Below the pieces are notes generated by a model. That model was given only the letters and a program-made list of their open reading frames with translations, was not told where the DNA came from and searched no databases. Made by a program: the position numbers and the translations under genes. Below are positions 23,767-35,501 of a DNA stretch of 64,000 nt, piece by piece; the stretch's first letter is position 1, and the number at the start of each line of letters is the position of its first letter. Location: assembly GCA_016196755.1 (NCBI GenBank), contig JACPXC010000019.1, forward strand, positions 1 through 64,000. The letters are read 5' to 3'. Source of the stretch: Elusimicrobiota bacterium (GTDB taxonomy: Bacteria; Elusimicrobiota; Elusimicrobia; UBA1565).

Positions 23767-25560
23767 CTACCCTGGGCCGCCCTTGTCGGCCTTCCCGATC
23801 AGGCGCAGGCCGACCGCCGCGTAGCCCTGCAGCAGCCAGTAGTTGGCGTCGAAGAAGATGTTCTTGCGCGCCCAGGCGAACGCGCGGACCAGCCGGCCCA
23901 GCCCAAACGAGCCGAAGTCGAAGAGCAGGTCCATGTCGATGACGACCGGTCGGCGGCCGCCCTCCGCGTCCTTCAGGTAGCCGATGTTGGAGGGCCGCGC
24001 GTCCATCCAGATGATGCCTTGGGCGTTGAGCTCGTCGCGCACGGCCCGTGTGTCGGCGTGGTCGGCCCCCTTCGTGTCGGCCGTCATGGTCAGTTGGGTC
24101 GAGCTGCCGAGGAACTTGTAGGGGGCGATCGGCCCGGGCCGCCCCGGCGCGCCGCCGATGGCCGTCATCTCGACGCCGTCGACGATGACCGGCGCCGAGC
24201 CCAGCCGGCGCGCGATGAGCCGGAGCCCCAGCCGGCGCAGCGCCCAGGCCGGGGCCATCCACCACTGCGCGTGCTTGACAAAGACGCCGGGGTGCTCGCG
24301 CAGTTGATAGACGCTCGAGGTGCTGAGTCCCGCCTGGCGCATCACCGCCAAGCCGGTCTCGCCGGCGCGCACCCGGACGATGGCCTCGAGGACCTTGCGC
24401 TCCGCGGCGCTCGGCTCTGGAGCCGGCTTCTTCTCGCGCTTGCCGATGAGGAAGAGGCTGACCTCGGACTGGGCCTGCTGGAACCAGTACGCGGCGTCTA
24501 ATAGGACGTTGTCGCGCGTCCAGACGTACGCCCGGAGCAGCCCGCCCAGCCCGCGGGACCGGAGGTCGAAGAGCAGGTCCATGTCGATGACGGCCGGCCG
24601 CTTGTTGCCGTCCGCGTCGAGCAGGTAGCCGACGTTGGCGGGCCGTGCGTCCATCCATAGGATGCCCAGCGCGTTGAGCTCGCTGCGCAGCCGGCGTGTC
24701 TCGGCGTGGGTGACGCCCTTGGTGTCGGCCGTCATCGTGAGCTGGGTCGAGCCGTCGACGAACTTGTAGGGGACGATCGGCCCGGGCTTGCCCGGCGTGC
24801 CGGCGATCTCGATCATTTCGACGCCGTCTACCACTACGGTCCGCGAGCCTAGGCGGCTGGCGATCCTAGCGAGGGTGTACCGGCGCAGCGCCCAGGCCCA
24901 CTTGAGCCACCCCTGGGCGTGCTTGACGAAGACCCGCGGATGGTCGCGCAGCTGATAGACGCTCGAGGTGGTCAGGCCGGCCTGGCGGGCCACGCCCAGG
25001 TCCTTCTCGCCGGCCCGGAACCGCGCGATGGCCTCGAAGACGCTTTCGCCGCGGGTCGGCGCGGCGGCGGACACCGGGGCATCCGCCTCCTTGGCCGCGT
25101 TCCGGGGTCCGGAGCCGTCGAAGAAGAGTCCCAGACGCGGGGCCGACGCCTTCGGGCCGCCGGCCGCCAACGCTCGCAAGGGCGCCGAGGCTCGCGCCGC
25201 GCCGCGGACGGTCTTTCCCGGCGCCGGGGGCGCCTCCGCCGTAGGAGTCGGGAAAGCACCGGCGGCGACGAAAGGGATCGCCGGCGCGGCCGACGCCTGA
25301 GCCTGCGCGGAGAGCACCGTGAGCGCCGACGCAGCGGGGGCCGCGGGCGTCGGGAGGACCGGCGAAGTCAGGCCGGCGCCCGGCAAGACCGGGGCCAAGG
25401 TCGGGGCGGTCGCTCCGGACGCGGCCGCCGCGCCGCCCACGGGAGCCGTCGGCACGACGACGACGCCGACCGTCCGCCCAGCCACCGTCTGGGCGAACGC
25501 CGGGACGGCGCCCTCCGCGGCCAAGGCCGCGGAAAAGACGATGCTCAGTCCCCGTCTCAC
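23767..25560 (-). CDS. Exported protein with two tandem kinase-like domains
   Basis: A 597-residue protein if started at GTG 25560, which gives a clean signal peptide (LSIVFSAALAAEGAVPAFAQ) and places TATAAC 6 nt upstream; an ATG at 25587 would add nine residues. After an Ala/Pro-rich linker come two homologous domains of about 210 residues (about 171-385 and 387-595), each resembling a small protein/LPS-type kinase fold. In each, HP(R/G)VFVKHAQ supplies a beta3-like Lys, LWMDARPANVGYL or IWMDARPSNIGYL is the catalytic loop (DxxxxN), and VIDMDLLFD is the metal-binding strand. Catalytic residues are kept in both copies. The substrate is unknown. An exported, duplicated kinase-like protein is unusual. 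Confidence 0.75.
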   Translation of the reverse strand: MRRGLSIVFSAALAAEGAVPAFAQTVAGRTVGVVVVPTAPVGGAAAASGATAPTLAPVLPGAGLTSPVLPTPAAPAASALTVLSAQAQASAAPAIPFVAAGAFPTPTAEAPPAPGKTVRGAARASAPLRALAAGGPKASAPRLGLFFDGSGPRNAAKEADAPVSAAAPTRGESVFEAIARFRAGEKDLGVARQAGLTTSSVYQLRDHPRVFVKHAQGWLKWAWALRRYTLARIASRLGSRTVVVDGVEMIEIAGTPGKPGPIVPYKFVDGSTQLTMTADTKGVTHAETRRLRSELNALGILWMDARPANVGYLLDADGNKRPAVIDMDLLFDLRSRGLGGLLRAYVWTRDNVLLDAAYWFQQAQSEVSLFLIGKREKKPAPEPSAAERKVLEAIVRVRAGETGLAVMRQAGLSTSSVYQLREHPGVFVKHAQWWMAPAWALRRLGLRLIARRLGSAPVIVDGVEMTAIGGAPGRPGPIAPYKFLGSSTQLTMTADTKGADHADTRAVRDELNAQGIIWMDARPSNIGYLKDAEGGRRPVVIDMDLLFDFGSFGLGRLVRAFAWARKNIFFDANYWLLQGYAAVGLRLIGKADKGGPG

Positions 25561-25566
25561 CCCTAT

Positions 25567-25572
25567 GTTATA
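25567..25572 (-). promoter_or_regulatory. -10 element of the leaderless type (gene 25560)
   Basis: TATAAC on the minus strand ends 6 nt before the GTG at 25560, supporting that start over the upstream ATG at 25587. Confidence 0.45.
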
Positions 25573-25670
25573 CCCGAGGCGTCCCATCGTTACGAGGACC
25601 TTTCGGCCTATCCCATTCGACCCGCAGCAGAGTAGGCATTATGGGCCGGGCAATTTCCTCCGGCCTTTGA

Positions 25671-25676
25671 CATACT
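25671..25676 (+). promoter_or_regulatory. -10 element of the leaderless type (gene 25684)
   Basis: CATACT ends 7 nt before the ATG at 25684. The identical hexamer is used before 44606. TTGACA overlaps it (25667-25672) but is too close to act as its -35. Confidence 0.45.
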
Positions 25677-25683
25677 CTGGGCG

Positions 25684-26520
25684 ATGCTCGAGCTTCGTCC
25701 CTTCGTACGCTTGGCTCTTCTGGGCCTCCTTCTCCCCGCCGCATCGGCATACGCACAGACTGTCAGGGCGGCGGTCCGGACCGCAAGCGCCGTCCCGGCC
25801 GTGACTATGACGCTTTCCGCCAAACCAGCCGAGCTCCTCTCCCTGGTCCGGACCCGCTACGGGATCAACCCGGACCCCAACGTCATCGCCGACTTAGGGG
25901 AAGGCGACCATGCCGAGGTCCGCCGCGGAGCCTTTCCGAAGACCTCCCCTATCTCGCGCGCCCTGTTTTCGCCTGGGGAACCGGTGGCGGTGAAGATCCC
26001 CTATCTCGACCCGGGCGGGATGATGGCCCACGAGGCCGATGTCAGCCGGCGCCTAGCGGCGGCGGGCGGCAGCGAGATCTTCGTACGGGCCGCGCATGAC
26101 GCGGAGCTCGGCGTCCTCGTCATGGAGAGTTTGGAGCGCTACAAGACGCTCGACGAGTGGGCCGAAGGACGGCGCGCCATCGCACCGCGCACCCTCGAGC
26201 GGATCGCGTCCCAGCTTAAGAGGGGTCTGGCGGTACTAGAGGCCGCCGGTTTAGTGCACTCGGACCTCAAGCCTGAGAACATCCTGATCGGACCTCGAGG
26301 GCGGATCAAGATCGTCGATTTTGGGATCAGCGCGGACCGGAGCGGTTACCCTCCCTACCCCGAGTATCACGGTTGGCGGGGAGGGCATCACGATTTCGTT
26401 TCGGCCAATCAGCTGAGCAACGGCCCGGCCGCGTACGAGGACGACCGCCACGCGGTCCGAGCCGTGCTCCGCCGGCTACGCTACCGCGCCGCCACCGCCG
26501 CTTCCCGCGCTAGGAAATAG
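25684..26520 (+). CDS. Exported Hanks-type protein kinase-like protein
   Basis: A 278-residue protein with a Sec signal peptide ([22 protein letters not shown]), then a eukaryotic-like kinase domain. Visible elements are a Gly-rich loop ([12 protein letters not shown], near residue 76), the beta3 Lys in VAVKIPY (Lys104), an alphaC Glu in HEADV, the catalytic loop [10 protein letters not shown] (Asp194, Asn199) and the DFG motif VDFGIS (Asp212). All catalytic residues are present, yet the signal peptide would put the domain outside the cytoplasm. Only about 65 residues follow DFG, so the C-lobe is short. The gene runs 40 bp into the convergent glgP gene. It is divergent from the tandem kinase-like gene. 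Confidence 0.85.
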   Translation: MLELRPFVRLALLGLLLPAASAYAQTVRAAVRTASAVPAVTMTLSAKPAELLSLVRTRYGINPDPNVIADLGEGDHAEVRRGAFPKTSPISRALFSPGEPVAVKIPYLDPGGMMAHEADVSRRLAAAGGSEIFVRAAHDAELGVLVMESLERYKTLDEWAEGRRAIAPRTLERIASQLKRGLAVLEAAGLVHSDLKPENILIGPRGRIKIVDFGISADRSGYPPYPEYHGWRGGHHDFVSANQLSNGPAAYEDDRHAVRAVLRRLRYRAATAASRARK

Positions 26521-28613
26521 AGCTTCTCCGAGTAATCCTTGAGCATCCGGTCCGAACAGTACTGCGGGGCCGTGGTCTTGATCGACTGCTTCATGACCCG
26601 CACCCAGCCCGCCGGGATGCCCTTCTGGTTGCGCTCGAAGAACAGCGGCACGATCTGCTCCTCGAGGACCGAGTAGATGGCCGCCGCGTCGGCGGCGTCG
26701 CGCTCCTCGTCGGGCAGGCCCTCCGAGCCCTTGGGCGCCCAGCCGTTCTCGCGCGTATAGCCTTCCTCCCACCAGCCGTCGAGGATGGAGAGGTTCGGCA
26801 CGCCGTTGGCGGCGGCCTTCTGGCCGCTCGTGCCGCAGGCCTCCAGCGGGAACAGCGGATTGTTGAGCCACAGGTCCACGCCCTGCACGAGGTAGCGCGC
26901 CTTGTGCATGTCGTAGTCCTCGACGAAGGCGATGCGGCCGCCGATGGCCGGGTCCTTGGCCAGCTTGTAGACCTGCTGGATGAGCTGCTTGCCGCCGTCG
27001 TCGGCCGGGTGGGCCTTGCCGGCGAACACGAGCTGGACCGGCCGCCACGGGTCGAGCAGGAGCTTCTTGAGGCGCTCGAGGTCATGGAGGATGAGCGTCG
27101 CGCGCTTATAACGCGCGAAGCGCCGCGCGAAGCCGATCGTCAGCGCGTCGGGGTCGAGCAGCGCCCCGCCGGCCAGAACCTGGGTCGGGTCGACCCGGTC
27201 GGCCTTCCAGCGGTTGCGCACCTGCCCGCGCAGGAAGTTGAGCAGGTCGCGCTTGCAGCGCAGGTGGGTGGCCCAGAGCGTCTCGTCGGGCACCTCGTCG
27301 ATCTTGGCCCACATCGCCGGGTCGTCCTGGCGCTTGCGCCAGTCCGCGGCCAGATGGGTGGCGTAAAGCTCGGACATGCGCTGGCTCAGCCAAGTCGGCA
27401 GGTGGACGCCGTTGGTGACATGGCTGATCGGGATCTCATCGACCGGCTTCCCGGGCCAGAGGTCCTTCCACATCTCGCGGGCCACGACACCGTTGCGGCG
27501 GCTCACGCCGTTGGCGCGGCCGGCCAGGCGCAGGGCCAGGGCCGACATGTTCCAGCCCGGCTTGCCGCCGGTGCGGGCCAGGGCCATGAACTGCTCCTTG
27601 TCGAGACCCAGCGAGGGCCAGTAGTTCTTGAAGTACTGCTCGATGAGCTCCTCGGGGAAGACGTCGTGGCCGGCCGCCACCGGGGTGTGCGTCGTGAACA
27701 GGGTCGAGCGCGACACCTCCTCGCGCGCGGCCTCGAAGGAGAGGCCCGCCTCGACGCGCTCGCGGATGCGCTCGAGGAGCAGGAAGGCCGCGTGGCCCTC
27801 GTTGGCATGCCACACCTCGGGGTCCACGCCCAGGGCGCGCAGGACGCGCACCCCGCCGATGCCGAGCACGATCTCCTGGCGCAGGCGCATGGTCTGGTCG
27901 CCGCCGTAGAGCCGGCCCGAGATCTCGCGGTCGCCGGGGTCGTTGCCCTCGACGTTGGTGTCCATGAGGAGGAGCGGCACGCGGCCCACGTCGATTCGGA
28001 AGACCGCCACCTGCAGCGGCCAGCCGCCGAGGTTCAGGCGCAGGAAGCAGGGCTGTCCGTCGGGCGTCAGCGCCGGGCGCACGGGCGAGCTCGACCAGTC
28101 GATCATCTCGTAGATGTTCTGCTGCCAGCCCTCGACGCCGACGCGCTGCTGGACGTAGCCCTGCGGGTACATGAAGCCCACGCCGTTGAGCGGGATACCG
28201 AGGTCCGAGGCGGTCTTGCAGTGGTCGCCGGCGAGGATGCCCAGGCCGCCGGAGTAGATCGGCAGGGAGTTGTGGACGCCGAACTCAGCCGAGAAGTACG
28301 CCACCGAGCCGCGCGCCTCGGGATGCTTGGCCTTGAACCAGGGCTTGGGGTCCTTCATGTACTCGTCGAACTGGGCCACGACCGAGTCGTACCACTGCAG
28401 GAAGGCCGGGTCCTTGGCCTTCGCGTCGAGGACCTCGCGGCGGCACTTGACCAGGACGGCCACCGGGTTGTGGTGGGTCTCCTGCCACAGGGTGCGGTCG
28501 ATGGTCTTGAACAAGCCGCGCGCCGAGAGGTTCCAGCTCCACCACAGGTTGTAGGCGACTTCCTCGAGGCGGGCGATGCGCTCGGGCAGGTGGATCTTGG
28601 GGTTATGTCTCAT
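26481..28613 (-). CDS. glgP: Alpha-glucan (glycogen) phosphorylase, GT35
   Basis: A 710-residue cytoplasmic enzyme of the shorter alpha-glucan phosphorylase group. It removes glucose-1-phosphate from glycogen-type glucans using PLP. Seen: [43 protein letters not shown] and [20 protein letters not shown], in which Lys599 should bind PLP, followed by [12 protein letters not shown]. The ATG at 28613 overlaps the stop of the upstream CNNM gene (ATGA), placing it last in an operon with the c-di-AMP genes. The link between carbon storage and the second messenger is only genomic. Confidence 0.93.
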   Translation of the reverse strand: MRHNPKIHLPERIARLEEVAYNLWWSWNLSARGLFKTIDRTLWQETHHNPVAVLVKCRREVLDAKAKDPAFLQWYDSVVAQFDEYMKDPKPWFKAKHPEARGSVAYFSAEFGVHNSLPIYSGGLGILAGDHCKTASDLGIPLNGVGFMYPQGYVQQRVGVEGWQQNIYEMIDWSSSPVRPALTPDGQPCFLRLNLGGWPLQVAVFRIDVGRVPLLLMDTNVEGNDPGDREISGRLYGGDQTMRLRQEIVLGIGGVRVLRALGVDPEVWHANEGHAAFLLLERIRERVEAGLSFEAAREEVSRSTLFTTHTPVAAGHDVFPEELIEQYFKNYWPSLGLDKEQFMALARTGGKPGWNMSALALRLAGRANGVSRRNGVVAREMWKDLWPGKPVDEIPISHVTNGVHLPTWLSQRMSELYATHLAADWRKRQDDPAMWAKIDEVPDETLWATHLRCKRDLLNFLRGQVRNRWKADRVDPTQVLAGGALLDPDALTIGFARRFARYKRATLILHDLERLKKLLLDPWRPVQLVFAGKAHPADDGGKQLIQQVYKLAKDPAIGGRIAFVEDYDMHKARYLVQGVDLWLNNPLFPLEACGTSGQKAAANGVPNLSILDGWWEEGYTRENGWAPKGSEGLPDEERDAADAAAIYSVLEEQIVPLFFERNQKGIPAGWVRVMKQSIKTTAPQYCSDRMLKDYSEKLYFLAREAAVAAR

Positions 28614-29905
28614 GGCATTGGCTCCGTGAGGGCGGCGGGCTCGGTGAGGCCCCGCAGCGCCCGTTGAACGTCGTCCTTCTTTCCGATCAAAGTGACCTTG
28701 TCGCCGGGCAGCAGGCGCGTCTCGCCGTGCGGGACGATGACGGTGCCGCCGCGCACGATCGTGCCGATGACCACCTCGCGCGGCAGGCCGGCCTCGCGCA
28801 GCAGGCGCCCGGCCAGCCCGGCGCCGGCCGCCACGACGGCGCGCTCGATGACGCCGCCGCCCTCCTTGATCTCGGCGCTCAAGGAGTGGGCTCGCTCGGC
28901 CTCGCGGGCGGCGTGCTGCATGTCCTCGAACATGTCCTGTTCGCCGACGATCTCCTGACCGAGCAGAGCCTCGAGCACGTCCTCGAGCGAAACGATCCCG
29001 GACCAGCGGCCGTCGGCCTTGCGCACGCAGAAGAGGTGGGTCCGGCTCTTGATGAACATGTCGAGCAGGGCATGGGCGCGCAACTCCTCGTCGACGAAGA
29101 CCGGCGGGCTCATGAGCTCGCGGATCGTCCTCTCCCCGCCGCCGGTGACGAGCTCCTGGAACACCCGGCGGCGCTCCACGACCCCCACGATATGGACGTC
29201 GTCGGAGCCGGCGTAGACCGGAATCCGGGAGAAGCGCCATACCTCGGCCTCGGGCGCCGCCATGCTCAGCGGCATCTCGGCCGAGACCCGCCAGACGACC
29301 AGGGCCGGGGTCATGATGTCGCGCGCGGTGAGCTTGTCTAAGTGGAGGGCGTTGACCACCCACTTGGCCTCCTGCGTGCGGATGCCGCCGCCCTGCATGC
29401 TCATCGTGGCCAAACTGATGATGTCGTCCTCGGGCACCGGGGCCAGGCGCGCGCGCGAGCCAAACAGCGCCGTGAACGCGGCGCTGACCTTGACCAGCGG
29501 CCAGAGCACCCAGACCAGGACGCGGATCGGCCAGGCCACCAGCGGCGCCGCCTGGTTGGCGTACTTGTAGCCGAGGTTCTTGGGTATGAGCTCGCCGAAG
29601 ATGAGGATCGACAGGGCGAAGAACCCCGTGAACCAGGCCAACCCCCCCTCGCCGAAGCGCTCCAGGGCCAGGACGCCGACCCAAGCCGCCGCGCCGGTGT
29701 TGACGGAGGTGTTGAGGATGAGGATCGCCGCGATCGGGGCGTCGATGTTGTCGCGCAGGGCCGCGAGGATGGCGCCCGAGCCGTGCCCCTGACGGCGCAG
29801 GGTCTCGATCCGGGCCCGGCCGATCGAGTAGAGGGCGGCCTCGGCCAGCGACGCGAAGAAGGAGGCGGCCAGACAGACCAAGACCAGGGCTCCGAGGAAA
29901 CCCAT
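28610..29905 (-). CDS. CNNM/CorC-type membrane protein with CBS pair and C-terminal TrkA-C domain
   Basis: A 431-residue protein. An N-terminal CNNM/DUF21 membrane domain (LAEAALYSIGRARIE, FGELIPKNLGYKYANQ) is followed by a CBS pair (RDIMTPALVVWRV, FSRIPVYAG, HLFCVRKADGRWSGIVSLED). The last 80 residues are not the usual CorC_HlyC domain. They look like a TrkA-C/RCK-C domain (LREAGLPREVVIGTIVRGG, ETRLLPGDKVTLIG), a domain that binds c-di-AMP in some potassium transporters. The family is linked to Mg2+ or other cation export. Coupled start TGATG with the DHH gene upstream and ATGA with glgP downstream. A c-di-AMP-responsive role is inferred from domain and neighbours. Confidence 0.88.
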   Translation of the reverse strand: MGFLGALVLVCLAASFFASLAEAALYSIGRARIETLRRQGHGSGAILAALRDNIDAPIAAILILNTSVNTGAAAWVGVLALERFGEGGLAWFTGFFALSILIFGELIPKNLGYKYANQAAPLVAWPIRVLVWVLWPLVKVSAAFTALFGSRARLAPVPEDDIISLATMSMQGGGIRTQEAKWVVNALHLDKLTARDIMTPALVVWRVSAEMPLSMAAPEAEVWRFSRIPVYAGSDDVHIVGVVERRRVFQELVTGGGERTIRELMSPPVFVDEELRAHALLDMFIKSRTHLFCVRKADGRWSGIVSLEDVLEALLGQEIVGEQDMFEDMQHAAREAERAHSLSAEIKEGGGVIERAVVAAGAGLAGRLLREAGLPREVVIGTIVRGGTVIVPHGETRLLPGDKVTLIGKKDDVQRALRGLTEPAALTEPMP

Positions 29906-30954
29906 CAGGCCTCGCGGAACGGATGCTCGGGCCGGGCGCCGGCCGCGGCTCCGCGGGTGCGCAGGAAGGCCCGCGCCACGCCGTCCTCGGCGCGGCGCCA
30001 GACCCGCTCCGGGACCCCGTGGCCGACCTCGAGCGAGCCCCCCGCGATCATGCGATGGCCGCCGGCGCGGTGCCCCCCGCCGAGCAGCGCCTTGAGGGTC
30101 CGGCCGGCGTGGGTGGTCTCGCTGGACGTGCGCAGGGAGACGTGCAGGCGCCCATCGTAGCGCCCGGTCACCACCGACCAGCGCATCCTCTCGTGGGTGA
30201 GCAGGAAGTCGGCCATCTGGGCCACGCGGTCGGGCGTGGGCAGCTCGCGCAGGTGGACGCCGATGACGTCGCGCCAGACGAAGGCGCCGCGGATGCCGCG
30301 CGCCAGATGGGAGAAAAAGGATGCCGGGCGGCGCGGATTGGAGATCCGCCACAGGACGTTGAGGTCGGCCTTCGGCAGGAAGGTCGTGTAGGCCGCCGCG
30401 TCGCGCGGGCTGGTCTCCCGCCCGAGGTTCTGGGTCTCAGAGCCGATCCCGTAGACGATGGCGGTGGCCAGGCGGCGCGGGACCTTGACGCCGGCGGCCA
30501 GCAGGGCCTCGGCCAGGAGCGTCGTGGTAGCCCCCACCGTCGTGTCGATTATCGTCAGGCGCGCGACGGTGTCGGGACTCTTCGGGTGGTGGTCGACGAC
30601 GATGTCGGGGCGGCGGCGCTTGGGGAACGGGAAGCGGTTGTTGCGGAACGGGGGCTGGGTGTCGACTAAGGCCACCGCGCCGTCGTCGAGGTCGCCCGGG
30701 CGCAGAGGATAGGCCGGCACCTCGAGGCTTTCCAGCATGGTGCGGTTCTCGCGGCGGCCCACGATGCCGCCGTAGGCGATCCGGACCCGGGTCCGGGCCA
30801 CCTTCTGGGCCACCAGCGACAGCGCCCAAGCGCTAGCCAGGGCGTCCGGGTCGGGATGGTCGTGGGTCAGGATGAGCAGACGCTTTGGGGCCGTTTCGGC
30901 CAGCCAGGCGACGAGCCGGCGCGCCGCGGAAGAGGGGCGGAGCAGAGGGGTCAC
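29905..30954 (-). CDS. DHH/DHHA1 family phosphoesterase
   Basis: A 349-residue enzyme starting at GTG 30954 within the stop of the upstream cdaA-like gene (GTGA). DHH motifs: ILTHDHPDPDALASAW (metal-binding Asp/His), LVDTQP, VVDHHPKSPD, and the DHHA1 Gly-rich motif GGGHRAGGHRM near the C-terminus. Related enzymes (NrnA, GdpP/DhhP) cleave nanoRNA, pAp, pApA or c-di-AMP. Coupling with a diadenylate cyclase makes c-di-AMP or pApA the most likely substrate, but stand-alone DHH proteins may also be oligoribonucleases. No membrane or sensor domain is attached. Confidence 0.88.
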   Translation of the reverse strand: MTPLLRPSSAARRLVAWLAETAPKRLLILTHDHPDPDALASAWALSLVAQKVARTRVRIAYGGIVGRRENRTMLESLEVPAYPLRPGDLDDGAVALVDTQPPFRNNRFPFPKRRRPDIVVDHHPKSPDTVARLTIIDTTVGATTTLLAEALLAAGVKVPRRLATAIVYGIGSETQNLGRETSPRDAAAYTTFLPKADLNVLWRISNPRRPASFFSHLARGIRGAFVWRDVIGVHLRELPTPDRVAQMADFLLTHERMRWSVVTGRYDGRLHVSLRTSSETTHAGRTLKALLGGGHRAGGHRMIAGGSLEVGHGVPERVWRRAEDGVARAFLRTRGAAAGARPEHPFREA

Positions 30955-32105
30955 TTGGAGATCTCGACCTCGACGACGTCGGGGAAGATGTCCTCGACGG
31001 CCAGGCGCGGCGGGCGCACGACCTGTTCCGCCGAGAGCGGGACCGCGCGCGCGCCGGCCCTGAGCTGGGAGGCGTCGACGCGCACCGCGAGCCGGCGCGG
31101 CTCGAGCCACAAGAAGTCGCGCAACTCGCCGGACAAGGTCAGGCTCACCGTCTGAGGGGCTACGCGAGCCGAGACGACGCGGGCGGGCACGTTGCGCAGG
31201 TGCACCGCGGCCTGCGTGGTGTGGCGCCATTCCTTAGCACCCAGGACCAAGACCGCCCACAAGACGGCGGAGGTGCCGGCGGCGATGAGCTTCTCGCGCC
31301 CGTTCCTGCGGAAGAACTCGGCCAGGACGTCGCGCGTCGGGTCGGGCTCGCGCTCGGCGCGGAAGCGCTCGAGGCGCGCGCGTAGGGCGGCGACGTCGGG
31401 CACCGGCTCCAGGCGGCCATCCTCGGCCACCGAGATGACCCCGCGCTCCTCGCTGACCACGACGCAGGCCGCGTCGGTGAGCTCTGCCAGGCCCAGCGCC
31501 GCGGCGTGACGAGTGCCGAGGCCGGCGAGCTTGGCGGCATTGCGTGAGAGCGGCAGGCGCACCCCGAAGCGGCTGGCGCGCTCGCCCTCGATGATGACGG
31601 CGCCGTCGTGGCCCTCGGAGTGGAAGTCGAAGATGGATTTAAGGAGAGGCTCGGAGAGCGCTCCACCCAGGCTCCAGCCGCCCTCGAGGTGGCGGTCCAG
31701 GGGGTCGCGGCCGCGCAGGACCACCAGGGCCCCGATGCGTCCCTCGGCCATGTCGCCCAGCGACTTGACCAGCATGTCGACCTGGCGCTGGGTCGGCTGG
31801 GGGGCGGCCCCGCCCGAGAGGCTATAGACGGCGATGCGCTCGAAGGCACTGCGCAGCTCCTCCTGGAAGATGACGAGCAGGGCGACCAGGGCGATGGCGA
31901 AGAAGGCGTGGAACAAGCCGGTGGTCAGCACCATCCCGGTCGTGCGGGCGAACAGGTAAACGCCGGCTACGACCAACATGCCCTTGGCCACGACGGCGGC
32001 CCGGGCGCGCTTGAACCAGACCAGCAGAGCGTAGATGAGCACCGCCACCAAGGCGATATCCAGGACATCCGCGGGGCCGACGACTCTTAGAAGGGAGAGG
32101 ACCAT
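30951..32105 (-). CDS. cdaA: Diadenylate cyclase CdaA fused to a YbbR (CdaR-like) domain
   Basis: A 384-residue protein. Three N-terminal membrane helices and the DAC catalytic domain follow the CdaA pattern (VIFQEELRSAFERIA, SEGHDGAVIIEGERA, FGVRLPLS). After the DAC domain a fourth helix (LIAAGTSAVLWAVLVLGAKEW) leads to about 95 residues of YbbR type (NVPARVVSARVAPQTVSLTLSG in two stretches, then RRLAVRVDASQL, and FPDVVEVEI at the end). YbbR repeats form CdaR, the separate extracytoplasmic regulator of CdaA in Firmicutes, so this is a natural CdaA-CdaR fusion. The RHR motif reads GTRHAAALG, losing its last Arg, which may lower or change activity; DGA is intact. Confidence 0.88.
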   Translation of the reverse strand: MVLSLLRVVGPADVLDIALVAVLIYALLVWFKRARAAVVAKGMLVVAGVYLFARTTGMVLTTGLFHAFFAIALVALLVIFQEELRSAFERIAVYSLSGGAAPQPTQRQVDMLVKSLGDMAEGRIGALVVLRGRDPLDRHLEGGWSLGGALSEPLLKSIFDFHSEGHDGAVIIEGERASRFGVRLPLSRNAAKLAGLGTRHAAALGLAELTDAACVVVSEERGVISVAEDGRLEPVPDVAALRARLERFRAEREPDPTRDVLAEFFRRNGREKLIAAGTSAVLWAVLVLGAKEWRHTTQAAVHLRNVPARVVSARVAPQTVSLTLSGELRDFLWLEPRRLAVRVDASQLRAGARAVPLSAEQVVRPPRLAVEDIFPDVVEVEISK

Positions 32106-32121
32106 CCGGAGGAGCGTTTAC

Positions 32122-32127
32122 TATACT
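32122..32127 (+). promoter_or_regulatory. Putative -10 of acnA
   Basis: TATACT lies in the short divergent spacer between cdaA and acnA, 51 nt before the GTG start. On the other strand the same AT-rich patch offers TATAGT for cdaA. Both genes may be driven from this patch. Confidence 0.4.
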
Positions 32128-32178
32128 AAAATGGTCCGGTCGGCTGCTCACCCACTTAGACGGCGCGGAGGATCCCAC

Positions 32179-34883
<2,705 letters not shown>

Positions 34884-34887
<4 letters not shown>

Positions 34888-35501
34888 GCGGCGGTCAGCC
34901 GGTCCCAGAGAAGGCCGATCGCGTCTAGACCGTAGACGGCGATCAGGCCGAAGATCACGGCGTTCAGGGCGACGGCAAGCCAGCCCAAGGCGACGAAGAG
35001 CAGATCGTCCTCGAGGATTCCCGCCGAGAGCAGGAAGCCCGCGATGGCCGGCGGGAAATTTGTCGGCGGCGGCAGCGGCACCAGGATCAGGAAGCCCACG
35101 AACATGAGGCCCGCCCCGTTGGCGCGGCGCAGGGCGGGGTGGGCGGCCAGGAACCTGGCCCGCGGGCGCAGGACGCTCTCGAGCTTTCCCAAGAGCCGCG
35201 CGAAGACGCCGAACACCGCGCGCAGGAACCGGGCCGGCAAGGGCTTGTCGATCCAGCGCGCCGGGATCCACGGGCCCTTCCCCCGCGACATCCGCCAGCC
35301 GCAGAGCGCGATGACGGCGCCGAACAGCGTCGAGATGCCCGGCATCGGCACCGGATGCAGGAAGGCGGCCGAGAGCATCAGCGTGAGCAGGGCCTGGTCG
35401 CGCGGCGTCATATCGCCGAGCAGGCGGCGGAAGGTGACCGTCTCGCCGGCGCAGTCGGCCGCCAGGCGGGCGAAATCCTCCGACGGCCGGGGGCTGGCCA
35501 C
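34884..35501 (-). CDS. ExoD family membrane protein
   Basis: A 205-residue membrane protein of the exopolysaccharide synthesis ExoD family. Typical features are TFRRLLGDMTPRDQALLTLM followed by HPVPMPGISTLFG, a basic central loop (WIDKPLPARFL), LILVPLPPPTNFPPAIAGFLL, then a last pair of hydrophobic segments. ExoD was described as affecting exopolysaccharide production; its biochemical role is unclear. The GTG start overlaps the stop of the upstream SnoaL-like gene (TAGTG). Confidence 0.87.

Noticed and set aside
25587-25589. ATG at 25587 as start of the tandem kinase-like gene
   Set aside because: It places nine residues before the signal peptide, and the GTG at 25560 has a -10 six bases upstream.
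28613-29684. A long minus-strand frame fusing the glgP frame to upstream sequence
   Set aside because: The upstream part is Arg/Gly/Pro-rich shadow of the CNNM gene; glgP has a clear ATG at 28613 overlapping the previous stop.
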